Source: Aspidapion aeneum
Taxonomy: Eukaryota > Arthropoda > Insecta > Coleoptera > Brentidae
Assembly (NCBI GenBank): GCA_963576565.1
Contig: OY755042.1
Span: 9,869,813-9,933,812, forward strand
Reading direction: 5' to 3'
Length of the DNA: 64,000 nt
Below are positions 44,848 to 54,713 of this stretch, in pieces. How positions within the stretch are numbered: the first letter of the stretch is position 1; each line of letters begins with the position of its first letter. The position numbers and the translations under genes were made by a program. A model generated the notes under the pieces. That model worked only from the letters and a program-made list of their open reading frames with translations. It was not told where the DNA came from and made no database searches.

Positions 44848-46419
44848 TTAAAGATTAAAAATTTCGTCCAACTGCTGCATGTCGGGAATGGTTCCTATGA
44901 CTGAAGCTGCATTTCCCCTTTGAATGGCAAGGCTTAACCTCTGAATCAAAAATAAACTTGATCTAGGTTCATGGGACCTACATTCGATTTTGGCACCAAG
45001 TTCTTTGACAAAATTTTTAGCTTTTTCCCGCCAAGGTCCAAAAGTCTCTACAGAAAAAGGAACAAAAATATAATTTTGAGATAATTCTGAATATTTGTTT
45101 ATTTTAATTTGTTCCCTTATTTTTGCCGCTTCTCCCGCTTTTTTTGATGTTAAATTTATGTATGAATTCGCCATAGTATCGGAGCAAGTGGCGTCCCTAA
45201 TTTAAGCTATTTAAGTAAAATATAAAAATTAATAAAATTATTCAAATAATTATTAATATAAAATAAATTTTTAAGTGATGTTTAAAAAATATTTGTAAAA
45301 ATTTTGACCTAAAAATAAAAATAAATCTTAAATTTTTTCTCCCATAATATTCAAATCATCCTTGATCAATATTTTTTAAATAAATATTTTCAAATTTTAA
45401 AAAATAATAATTTATCCCATAAGTTGATAGGAATAGGCCTACCCCTATTCCAAGGAACTAAGGTTAGACCATCAGCTATTTTTCTATCATTCCTGCAAAT
45501 TCCTGAAGGCTCCAGGATAGCTGGAACGCCCGCGGAAACAAGTGCCCTTTTATTAATGTCATTTAGGCTGCTGTGGCGAGACCACCTACCAGCGCTCTTG
45601 CGGCAAGAAAGGCCGTGATGCCCATTTGAAAGAACAGATTCACCACAAGAGCAGGTATGGGTCTCGCATACAGGTTGACCAGTGCGAAGAGCTATGGATA
45701 TTCTAAAAGTTGTGTCATCTAAATGTGTTCCCAGAGCGGAAGAAGGAAGGGTATGAGCCATGCCCCACTTTCCTTTTCTTAAATTGCAATAAGACGAGCC
45801 TTTTTCAGTGGGTCAGTAGATTCGGTTAAAATTTTATCTATAAAAAAACTACATAATTTATCATCTAGATGCTTTTGTTTTGAAAAACCCTCTGACGAAA
45901 ATTTGTATTCACAAAGATGACCAAGATTCGGAGGCTTGAGTTAAAAGATTGTCGGAGGAATTTTGAATAATGCATACAATTTGTTATATTCTCGGATATA
46001 TCTTTTAAAGTTACATCATAATTATTTAAAAGATTTGGCTCTTTCCAGCAAGGGGTGCATCTAATAAGGTAAGTAACCCTTGGTATGGCGAAAGAATTTT
46101 TAAGCAAGAAAAAGGCAGAGTGAGAACTTAAATTTTGTAAATTTGAAGAAAATCTTTTTAAGGTTAAAATTTTGTTTTGTAACTCAATTTTTAAACTAGT
46201 TTCTCCTAAAGGGCTTCCTAAAAGTATAAGTTGTTCTTTTGAAACTATTTTAATTTCTGGGGCAATGGATATAAATTCATCAAAGTGCGAAAGATCAAGA
46301 CTAAAATTATTAAATGTTTTCGTTTCAGTGGCAGTACTTTTATTTCCTGGGATTCGCGTATACTGATGCGTACATGTTAACATTTTGTACAAACTTTTTT
46401 GCTGAATTCTGAGAAACAA
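44848..46419 (-). pseudogene. Retroelement relic with restriction-like endonuclease
   Basis: Three minus-strand frames follow in protein order. 46419-45865 resembles the end of a reverse transcriptase (LLGSPLGETSL, LLKNSFAIPRVTYLIRCTPC). 45761-45390 has a CxCxES...GHHGLSC cysteine/histidine cluster, SRHSSLNDINKRAL and a PD-like motif (IADGLTLVPW), ending at the tryptophan-aspartate INLWD. 45174-44848 continues with KAGEAAKIREQIKINKY, FVPFSVETFG and AIQRGNAASVIGT. The order cysteine cluster, RH-x-LN, PD, WD is that of restriction-like endonucleases of R2-type LINEs. A 217-bp AT-rich insert at 45198-45414 cuts the WDATC segment. No N-terminal DNA-binding region is visible. Confidence 0.6.
45198..45414. 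other. 217-bp AT-rich insert in the endonuclease active site
   Basis: The 4-mer TCCC stands at 45194-45197 and 45415-45418. Joining across it restores, on the minus strand, tryptophan-aspartate-alanine-threonine-cysteine in frame. It is almost all A/T, without GT...AG intron borders in the right place or clear inverted ends. Its nature is unknown. Confidence 0.5.
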
Positions 46420-46618
46420 ATTTATTATTATATTATTATTATGTGTATTATTATGAGTGGTTCACTGCGACCCCTTGTGGGTCCATTTCACTGCGACTAG
46501 CTATCAATTTAAGTGAGACACTGTTGAAATCTTTTGAATCAATCTAAGGTTTACCAAAAGTGTTTTGACGTAAACGTGCAATAGCCAGATATTTGCACAG
46601 TACATGATTACTGAAAGC

Positions 46619-46632
46619 GGACCGAACCGAAC
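46619..46632 (-). repeat. CCGAA pentamer run (short)
   Basis: GGACCGAACCGAAC, about two and a half units, inside the leader relic. Confidence 0.6.
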
Positions 46633-46820
46633 TATTATGTGGTTTACTGTTTTTTCGACGCTTGTTGAATGGATGGACTTTCTCGTGGAAGGTCGCTCTG
46701 GTTGAAGCTCTCTTGCGTAGTGGCTTCGGACAAGACAAGTGTACGGACAGTCGTACTGGCAGGTGGACGGTTGGGCTGTAATGGTGTTCTTCTTACGGGC
46801 GTTGGCGGCGGTTTCTTTGT

Positions 46821-46887
46821 TCGAAGGACCAATGTGCTTGATCCGGCTCGAAGGACCAATATGCTTGATCCGGCTCGAAGGACCAAT
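46821..46887 (-). repeat. Primer-site motif repeated 2.6 times
   Basis: A 27-bp unit containing GATCCGGCTCGAAGGACCAA occurs in full at 46840-46860 and 46867-46887, with a partial unit at 46821-46834. Each full unit carries an exact complement-primer copy of the tRNA-Tyr 3' end with CCA. Confidence 0.85.
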
Positions 46888-47110
46888 GTACAAGCTGTGC
46901 TTGACAATTACACTTGCTTAACTCGGCTTGGTTAAGCAGCGGGATTAAAGTAAAAAGTTTACTGCCAGGGAGCAGCCTCACTCCCTGCAGTGACCAAGAT
47001 GGCTTATGGTACAGTAAACTTAAGTAGTTATAGTGAGAACAACTATTAAATGTTGAATCTGCTTTATTGAGATCCTCTCTTTTTATACTAAAAAATTGTT
47101 ATGGTTCGTG

Positions 47111-47261
47111 AGAGATTATAAAATATAAAATTCTAAATAATTTATATAAATTAAATAGTTAAATTAAATAGTTAAACTTGAGAAGGTTAGTTTATGTTAT
47201 TAAAACCTAATTTGTCAAGATCACCTGTCTTTAAATAATAAATTTAACTAAAAATGAAGAT
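47111..47261. other. AT-rich DNA
   Basis: May include the 5' part of the LTR relic, but no boundary is visible. Confidence 0.4.
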
Positions 47262-47870
47262 TTATGAAAAATGGTAAAAAAAGAAGAAAATCTGTTTAAT
47301 TTTGTAATTGAATGTAATGAAACACTTATCCTCCATCCAGAATCTACATTCTCTCTTCTGTTGCATGGGTATTCTTAGTCGGCAGACACCCGTAAATTTT
47401 GTTGTTAGTCTATCTATTAATATTTTCTTGAAAAGGTTATAAATTACATTGAGGAGTGTTATAGGTCTGGCTTTTGAGGTATCTTCATAGAATGCTTCGA
47501 TATGCTCATCGTCGCCCATCGTAGGTAGAAGCGTATTTGATGGCATCAAACAATGGTAGAAGTTGCGGCGTATAGTGTGATGTTTTGAATGTAAGATAGG
47601 CAATACTATCTGAGATTCCTTTAATAGTTTTGATGTGTTTATTTATGACTTTATTCATTATGAATCGTACTCCGAAGTTCCAGTTACCTTCGTTACCTTT
47701 ATGTTATAGTAGATTACCGCAGTTCAGTTTTATTCGATTTTCTGATTTTCAACGGGTGTCTAAAAAGCCTACAATGTCCCATTTTATTCCTTTAGCTCTT
47801 CGTCCAGTTCATATATTTTTTGTCGATGTTCATAGACCTAATATTATATGTTCCTATCGTTAGTTTTACT
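47262..47870 (-). pseudogene. RTE-like LINE, endonuclease and polymerase pieces
   Basis: From about 47800 the minus strand reads, in broken frames, pieces fitting the endonuclease of insect endonuclease/reverse-transcriptase LINEs: MGHCRLFRHPLKIRKSNKTE, GNEGNWNFGVRFIMNKVINK and HIKTIKGISDR. From 47603 a frame gives FYHCLMPSNTLLPTMGD and ARPITLLNVIYNLFKKILID, the start of the polymerase domain. The middle of the element between the two domains is deleted and the rest of the polymerase is missing. Confidence 0.65.
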
Positions 47871-49534
47871 AGTTTTTGGTTTTGTTTTTGAATGTTTGCA
47901 GAATTGCTTATTGTATATAAATTTTATTAAAAAATTTTGTTTCTTACCTACACATTTTTTTCTTTTCTTTAAAATGCAGGTAAAATTATAGTAATTTAGT
48001 TTATATTCACAAACTATAAACTTCTACAGACTTGCTTATATAATTAAACTAAATATAACAACAATTAAAAGTAACTTGCATTAGCACTTTTGAAAGGAAT
48101 GTCTTTTTTTGTAAAATCAGTTTTATGTAAAATTTATATATTTAATTATTTATATTTTCTAATTTAATTTTAACACAATATTTGTGAAATTACCTACATA
48201 TTTTGATTATGAGATTTTACTTAGTTTTAGCAAATATAGATCTTGATAAGCAAAAGTTTAGAAATTCACATTTTGTAGATTCTATTTTAGCAGTTTATGA
48301 GCTATGATGGTCACAGACTTTCAAGTTATTCATTGAATTTTTGTCAATCGCCAGAGACCCAAGAAAAATTTTAAGGAATGATTAATAAATTTAAATAAAA
48401 ATTTGCGTATGTATTGTGCAATTTCTTGTCATATTTGTTATTCTGCAAAGTCTCACTTAACACACTTTATCCACTATTTCGGGGGAGATGGATTTCCCTT
48501 GATCCCCCACTCTAGGTACCGCCTTGAGATTCGCTGTAATTCAAAGACCTGAAGACATGATAAATATTATTTTACTAAAAATGTAATAATGTATGATTAA
48601 AAGCTAAAAACTTAATACTTATGTAAATTTTATATATATTTACTACATGCCGCAATCCCGTAGAAATAAAAATTAGGACGCTCTTGCGAAAAAATCAATA
48701 GATGCTGGTCGATCTTGCAATCATTGGTAGATGCACATGCGCAGAAGAATTTTTTTTGGAAAATATTTATATATTTACGTGGCCTTCACGGCATTTGGTA
48801 ACGTCTTAATTTCCAATTTTTCTGTGAATTTAGGGAATTTATGCAATATCGCAAATTAAATGTAAAATTGGTTGTAAAATTCAATTTATTTTGCCTTAAA
48901 TGCCTTTAAGTTTTAATTTTTCTGGTTATTCACTCTTTTTTGTAATTTATGGCATATATTTATCTAAGGTGATGTAAACTAGAAATGTATTGTCCCGACA
49001 TGAGAATTTACATACAATTTTTCAAGTGCAACACATGATAAACACAGACAAAGAACAGAGTGAAATGCAAATATTTCTTATGCGCCTGATTCAACGGAAA
49101 ACTTCCAGTCAGATAATTTATTTTTTGGACAGTTTTATAACTAGTATATGTCCCGAATTGGCACACTGCATAAACAAAATAATTTCTAAAAATCTCTCGA
49201 CGATAAAAGATTATAATTGGCAAAAAGTACTTGACCTATTTCACTTAATGCCATCACGACAAGTTCGCCAAATATGCCTACTTGTAAATATCTAGAACGG
49301 AAGCGTTTCATACAATTTGTAAAAACTAATAATAACATATTCTTTTTTGTAGCGGCGCAATGACATTGACAAAGACTCACCGGAATAATTTTTTACAGAC
49401 AAGGATACAGTGATACATCGTTCATAAGTATACACTAAAAAAAAATAAAAACCTATACTACTGCTAATAAAAAACAAAAATATTGTCAAACAGAAGAACT
49501 CACTCTGCCCAACTTTCAATTCCTGCGAAGAGAC
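47871..49534. other. AT-rich stretch, no firm feature
   Basis: Mostly low-complexity A/T. The 101-codon frame at 48990-49295 is the least AT-biased, but I recognise no domain in it; it could be the decayed 5' side of the LINE fragment that follows. Confidence 0.4.
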
Positions 49535-49800
49535 AAGGCATTTTCTGGACCTGACAAAGGCTTTTGACTGCATATCTTTTGAAATTCTTTACGAAAAGCT
49601 AATTCATTATAATTTTGATTCAGGTAGTGTTCACCCTTCTCGGGTCCTATTTGGAGGGGAGGGAGCAGTATGTGTTCTTTAATAATCAGCATTCAAAAAA
49701 ACAGAGGATACAGCGGGGAGTCCCTCAAGGCTCTGTGCTGGGTCCTCTGTTATTTCTTATCTACATTAATGATCTGCCAAATTTTAGTAGTATCTTAAGA
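49535..49800 (+). pseudogene. CR1/jockey-like LINE reverse transcriptase fragment
   Basis: One plus-strand frame gives HFLDLTKAFDCISFEILYEK (motif A). After a gap and frame change a second gives [20 protein letters not shown] and [20 protein letters not shown] (motif B). The catalytic YADD segment is absent: similarity stops near 49800. A TA microsatellite follows at 49960-49993. Confidence 0.75.
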
Positions 49801-49957
49801 GAAAAATCAAAAATTACCTTATACAAAATGTTTTTTACTCTCTCGAGGAATATCTTCAGAGCAATTTTAACATGTAATGTTTGTTCCAAAAATGTATACA
49901 ATGTTATTTGTACTATGTATTTTAGAAAATCGTAGCTTATTTTGAATAAGATTTTTA

Positions 49958-49959
<2 letters not shown>

Positions 49960-49993
<34 letters not shown>
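49960..49993. repeat. (TA)n microsatellite
   Basis: About 17 TA units. Confidence 0.9.
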
Positions 49994-49996
<3 letters not shown>

Positions 49997-50176
49997 TCAG
50001 AAATCAGTAGGTTCTATTGTTTTATATCTACTTTACTATTTTGACTTGTAAGAGCACATTTGTGTAGTACTTTATCAATAAATAAACTAAACTAAAGTAA
50101 ACTAAACTAAACATCAAAACAGTTGAACTCGCTAATTATGGCGCTGTTGAAATGTCATAAATTATTTCTGGATCTT

Positions 50177-50353
50177 AAAGCCCACCACACACAAAAATGC
50201 ATAGCGCATGGCGCATAACATAAGCTCCGACCAATCAGCTACGGACTTTTCACATGCAAATCCAATATGGCAGCGGCTATTTCATCGGTGATTGGTTGAA
50301 AACCCTACACTACGCGTTCTGCGGCCTATGCAAGTTTGTGTGTGATCAGCTTT
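50177..50353. mobile_element. 177-bp MITE
   Basis: The ends AAAGCCCACCACACACAAA and, inverted, AAAGCTGATCACACACAAA are about 30 bp long. Both also contain a GCATAG word. The interior is non-coding. No target duplication could be fixed. Confidence 0.6.
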
Positions 50354-50639
50354 ACGGGTGCGTGTCCTATTCATTTTTGTAGTTCGTTGTGTCAAAACTT
50401 AAAGTTTTTCTTAACCTGAAATAATAAAAGCGTCAAAAAATGTCTAAGGAAAAACAAGACAAAAGCAAATATATCTGTATGTCTGTTGGCATTAATACGT
50501 TAATATCTGATGGTTTAATTTAGAATGGTGTTAAAATAGCAACAATAGCTGTTTTTTGCGAGCATTTTATGCCTAATGATGGTTACTGGTCTTCTCATTT
50601 TCCTAACGAATTTGTATAAGTAAGAAACAACATACCACA

Positions 50640-52560
50640 CTATACAAGAAAATAATCCCACCTGAACCGCTTTGTCATACTGCCGCAATGAATTAAATGA
50701 GGTATGACAATAAAATTATGACTGTTGTAAAAATCTACTTTATTTATAAAATAATACAATTTAATGATGTTCCCCTTCAATGTATTCCCCTTCTCTATGG
50801 ACGCAGCGTTGCAAGCAATTTTGGAAATCATCAGAAGCGAGGCTGTTAAGAAGCGTTACCGTTTTTTTCTGACTGGTTCCAATATTTCAAAACGGGTTTC
50901 TTTTAACGATTCCTTATATATATATTTATCGGTTTCACAACGTTCTACGTCTTCCGATACCCAATCTTCACTCGTTTCTGTTTGCCCATAATTCATCATC
51001 TAGGCCTCTTATTCTTATTTCACTATCTATTCCTTCTCTCCAGCTTCTCCTTGGCCGTCCTCGTTTTCTTCGGCCAGTTGGTTTTCATTGAAGTATTTGT
51101 TTAGGTAGTCTTTCATCAATCATTCTTTGTACATGTCCGTACCACACCAGTTGTTTTGTTCTTATATCATCCACTAAAGTACGTTCACCCACTGTCATAA
51201 TTTCTCTTATTCTTTGATTTGTAACGCTTTCTCTTTTTGATTTCCCTGCTGCTCTTCTCCAATAGTCCATCTCCGTAGCGGAAAACATTTTTTCTGTTCT
51301 ATCCTTGATTGGCCATACTTCTGAGCCGTATGTAATAATACTTTTTACAATGGTGTTATATATAAGCTTTTTGTTATGTTTTGATATACTTTGGTCCCAA
51401 ATTATTCCATTTAATAAAGTTATTGCTTTTCTTCCTTGTACGTTTCGATCTTTTATAGCTTTGTCTAGTGTTCCGTCAGCTGTAATTTTTAGACCTAAGT
51501 ATTTATACTCATCACAGGACTGAATTCGCTGCCCAGTATTTAAGATTAGATCCTGTTTCATTCCACCGATACACATATACTCTGTCTTATTGAGATTAAC
51601 CTCTAGTCCCCACTTATTGTACTCTTCTATTAGTTTTCGTGTAATGTATTCGAGGTCGTCATAATCCTGAGCCACTACTATCTGATCATCGGCGAAACAT
51701 AAAGTATATAAGGTGGTTTTTTCCAACGGAATTCCCATGTTTTGGCATTTTCTCTTCCATACTTAAGTATTTCTTGAAGAGCGTAGGCGAGATACAGCAA
51801 CCTTGTTTAAGACCTTTATTTACTTAAAAGCCTTTGGTTAGTTTTGCTTTTATTTTAACTTTTGCCTTACTATTGCGGTATAACTCTTTGATGGCCTTAA
51901 TTAGTTGTACGCTTATGTTTGTGTTTTCCAACGCTTTCCAAAGTAGATTTAGTGGTATACTATCATATGCCTTCTGCAAATCGACGTAAAGCAGATGCAG
52001 CTCTTGTCCGTATGCCATTTTCTTTTCAATAACTTGGGTTATACAAAAGAGATGATCTGAAGTCGATCTACCCGCCCTGAAACCAGCTTGTTCTTCTGCC
52101 CTTATGTCTTTATATTCGCTCTCCACTTTATTTCTTATTATTTTACCGTATATTCTGCTTAGCTTTAACGATTCCTTCACTTTCGGAAACAGGTAGAAGT
52201 CCCAAGGGGCTAAGTCTGGTGAATATGGTGGGTGGTTAATGACGGGGATCTTCTAATTAGCTAAAACTGCTTAATGGAAAGGACATTGTGGGCCTATGCA
52301 TTATCCTGGTGGAGCAGCCACGCATTGTTGTCCCTTACACGTTCCCTTACATTAATCAATACTTCCAAAGAATAATACTGGTTGACTGTTTGACCCTTAG
52401 GCACCCATTCAATAAGAATAACACTCTAATATCGAAGGAATCTGCTGAGGTGACCTTCTCATTCATCATCTTTAACTTCTTCACGACCCTCAAAAAAGCT
52501 TTTATGCAACCAAAAATTTATTGCACAAGACATACACTCCACTCTCCGTAGACATCTTCC
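50640..52560 (-). pseudogene. mariner transposase relic, split by an RTE LINE
   Basis: From about 52480 the minus strand reads VILIEWVPKGQTVNQYY, LEVLINVRERVR, then LLHQDNAQAHN (the HxDNAxxH catalytic block with its D) and a degraded HPPYSPDL segment. It reaches the K-V-K-E-S-L-K segment at about 52165. Coding resumes beyond the LINE at about 50900 with RFEILEP-like and SLASDDFQNCLQRCVHREGE residues and YIEGEH, the usual mariner ending. Stops and frameshifts are frequent. The N-terminal DNA-binding part is not readable. Confidence 0.7.
50916..52163 (-). pseudogene. RTE-like LINE, 5' truncated, with 14-bp duplication
   Basis: The exact 14-mer TTTAACGATTCCTT flanks it (50902-50915 and 52164-52177). 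The minus strand encodes reverse transcriptase: IRAEEQAGFRAGRSTSDHLF, LLYVDLQKAYDSIPLNLLWK (motif A), and after a frame break near 51780 the FADD motif (YTLCFADDQIVVA), WGLEVNLNKTEYM, YGSEVWPIKDR and VWYGHVQRMIDERLPKQIL. A last frame gives GRRKRGRPRRSWREGID. The tail is (TA)n-like. It is 1248 bp and lacks the endonuclease by truncation. Confidence 0.85.
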
Positions 52561-52660
52561 AACCTCTGCGTAAGCCAAACTAGTAGAGATATCTGTTTGT
52601 ACGGGAGGCAGTCTTAAAATGTAATTATCATACCTTGTATACGAAGTAACTGAAACGGCC

Positions 52661-53400
52661 ACGGCCGAATGGGACAAATGGGCGCCGCCAACTCGGCGCC
52701 GGCAACTGGGCGCCGGGCCAACTCGGCGCCGCCAACTGAGCGCGATAAAATGTGTAGATGAAAAACAAAATATGTTATTTATATAAAAACATCTTTAAAA
52801 AATCCTTTACGCAATTTTTTTGAAATTTGTTTTTGTAAAGTTAAATCCATTAAGTCGACTGTTGAATCTTGGTAGTTGTAGTGTTTGGTAACCTGGTAAC
52901 ACTACAATTTACGTTTTTTATTACAACAATGGCGGATCCAAAATGGCGGATTTCTTTATTTTTAAACCGATTTGTCTGAAACTTGAAAGTTTACAGTGCC
53001 TGAGATCACTAAATACAGTTTTATCCTCAAACTTAAAAAAATCAAAATGGCGACTCTAAAATGGCGAATTTTCTTATTTACTAACCGATTTGTCTCAAAC
53101 TTAAAGTATTACATTGCTTGAGGTCATTTAACAAAATTTTTTACTCAAACTTAAAAAAATCAAAATGGCGGATTCAATATGGCGGATTTTCTTATTTACT
53201 AACCGATTTGTCTCAAACTTCAAATATTACATTGCTTGAGGTCATTTAACACAATTTTTAACTCAAACTTAAAAAAATCAAAATTATGGAATTTCTTATT
53301 TACTAATCGATTTGTCTCAAACTTGAAATATTACATTGCTTGAGGTCATTTAACAAAAATTTTTACTCAAACTTAAAAAAATCTAAATGGCGGCTTGGAG
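52661..53400. repeat. GGCGCC-rich terminal array plus ATGGCGG tandem units
   Basis: 52661-52743 begins GGGACAAATGGGCGCC and holds four to five repeats of the pattern CCAACTCGGCGCC/CAACTGGGCGCC. From 52925 four units of about 120 bp follow, each with AAAATGGCG, an ACCGATTTGTCTCAAACTT block and GCTTGAGGTCATTTAAC. The same two-part plan (GC array, then ATGGCGGATCC units) is seen in the elements at 53571 and 59555, but with different GC words. No right-hand terminal array was found. Confidence 0.6.
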
Positions 53401-53570
53401 GAGGCCCGAACCGACCCCTTCCCCCTGGGTGCGCCCATGCTAGAAGCTTTTCACCCCTTTTCTTGACTTGTTTTTGCTTTCTTCAGCCAACTTTTATTCT
53501 GGTAGTCAACCGTGGTGCATAGCTTGCAGATAGCTTGGTACCTAGTATTTGGTCCACACTCACTATTTTT

Positions 53571-54713
53571 GGGAATGGGACAATTCGCCGCGGTCGATTC
53601 GCCGCGGGGACAATTCGCCGCCGGCCGATTCGCCGCAGGGACAATTCGCCGCGAGATTTTTTGTTTTATGATATTATCATTTATTATTTAGCTTGACTTC
53701 ATTTAATATATTTTTTATTTGTCTGATCATAACTTTTTTCAAACTTTTCCAACTAGGTATTTGGTGTATTCAATGAATTTTTTTTTTTTTTGAAAAATAA
53801 ATAAAATGGCGGATCCAAAATGGTGGATTTTCCCATTTATGAACTAATATGCATCAAACTCGGAAGTTTGCGATCTTCCAGGTCGCTGATTATTATTTTT
53901 AATTTGAACTAAAAAAAAATCAAAATGGCGGATCAAAAATGGCGGACGTTCCCATTTATGAACCAATATGCATGAAATTCGGAACTTTAGGATATTTTAG
54001 GTCGCTGATTGTGACTTCTAACTTAAAGTCCGCCATTTTAGATCCACTATTTTGTTTTTTTTTTAAATTTAAGTGAAAAATATTATTCAGCGACCTAAGA
54101 GATCGCAGAGTTCCGAATTTGATGCATATTGGTTCATACATGGGAAAAACCACTATTTTGGATCCGCCATTTTGATTTTTTTTAGTTTAGTAAAAAATAA
54201 TAATCAGCGACCTTAAAGATCGCCAAGTTTAATGCAAATCGTTTTATAAATAGGAAAATCCGCCATTTTGGAGAGTCCATTTGGTTTTTTTAAGTTTAAG
54301 TTAGAAATCATAATCAGCGACCTGAAAGACCCCAAAATTCCGAGTTTGAAGCACATTGGTTCATAAATGGGAAAGTCCGCCATTTTGATTTGTTTAAAAG
54401 TTTAAGTTAAAACTCATAATCAGCGACCTGAAAAATTGCAAACTTCCGAGTTTGATGCATATTAGTTCATAAATGGGAAAATCCACCATTTTGGATCCGC
54501 CATTTTATTTATTTTTCAAAAAAAAAAAAAGTTTAATTGAATACTAACCACCAAATACCTAGTTGGAAAAGTTTGAAAAAAGTTATGATCAGACAAATAA
54601 AAAATATATTATATGAAGTCAAGCTAAATAAAAAATGATAATATCATAAAACAAAAAATCCCGCGGCGAATTGTCCCCGCGACAAATTGTCCCCGCGGAG
54701 AATTCCCCTACCC
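53571..54713. mobile_element. Long-TIR element with GC-rich terminal arrays, copy 1
   Basis: 1143 bp flanked by the exact 9-mer ACTATTTTT (53562-53570 and 54714-54722). The left end holds 2.5 copies of a 30-bp unit made of GGGACAATTCGCCGCG plus a GTCGATTCGCCGCG-type half. The right end holds the inverse, more diverged. The arms continue as inverted repeats for about 250 bp (CCAACTAGGTATTTGGTG, TGATCATAACTTTTTTCAAA). The centre is built of repeated ATGGCGGATCC/CCGCCATTTTG blocks in both orientations. No ORF. Long TIRs with a 9-bp duplication suggest a Mutator-like origin, which is an inference. Confidence 0.75.

Larger units (their letters stand above)
46504..47110 (-). pseudogene. BEL-like LTR and leader relic
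   Basis: Read on the minus strand: a TATAAAAAG box at about 47088, an AATAAAG signal at about 47063, then about 170 bp ending CTTGTACA. Directly after comes TTGGTCCTTCGAGCCGGATC, the same tRNA-Tyr primer site as the intact BEL element. This is the layout of an LTR (R-U5) plus primer site. The left end of the LTR is not located. A 129-codon frame then follows (46893-46504), proline- and arginine-rich and unlike any gag I know; it starts inside the repeated primer sites and is probably not a protein. No pol remains. Confidence 0.5.

Noticed and set aside
45198..45414. The AT-rich insert as a spliceosomal intron
   Set aside because: No GT at the required 5' border; the joint that restores the protein is not at GT...AG positions.
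46840..46887. tRNA-Tyr gene fragments
   Set aside because: Only the 3' acceptor sequence with encoded CCA is present, without arms or anticodon; position after an LTR-like end makes it a primer site.
48990..49295. 101-codon frame as a possible host gene
   Set aside because: No recognisable domain, no splice context that I can support, and it leads into a LINE fragment.
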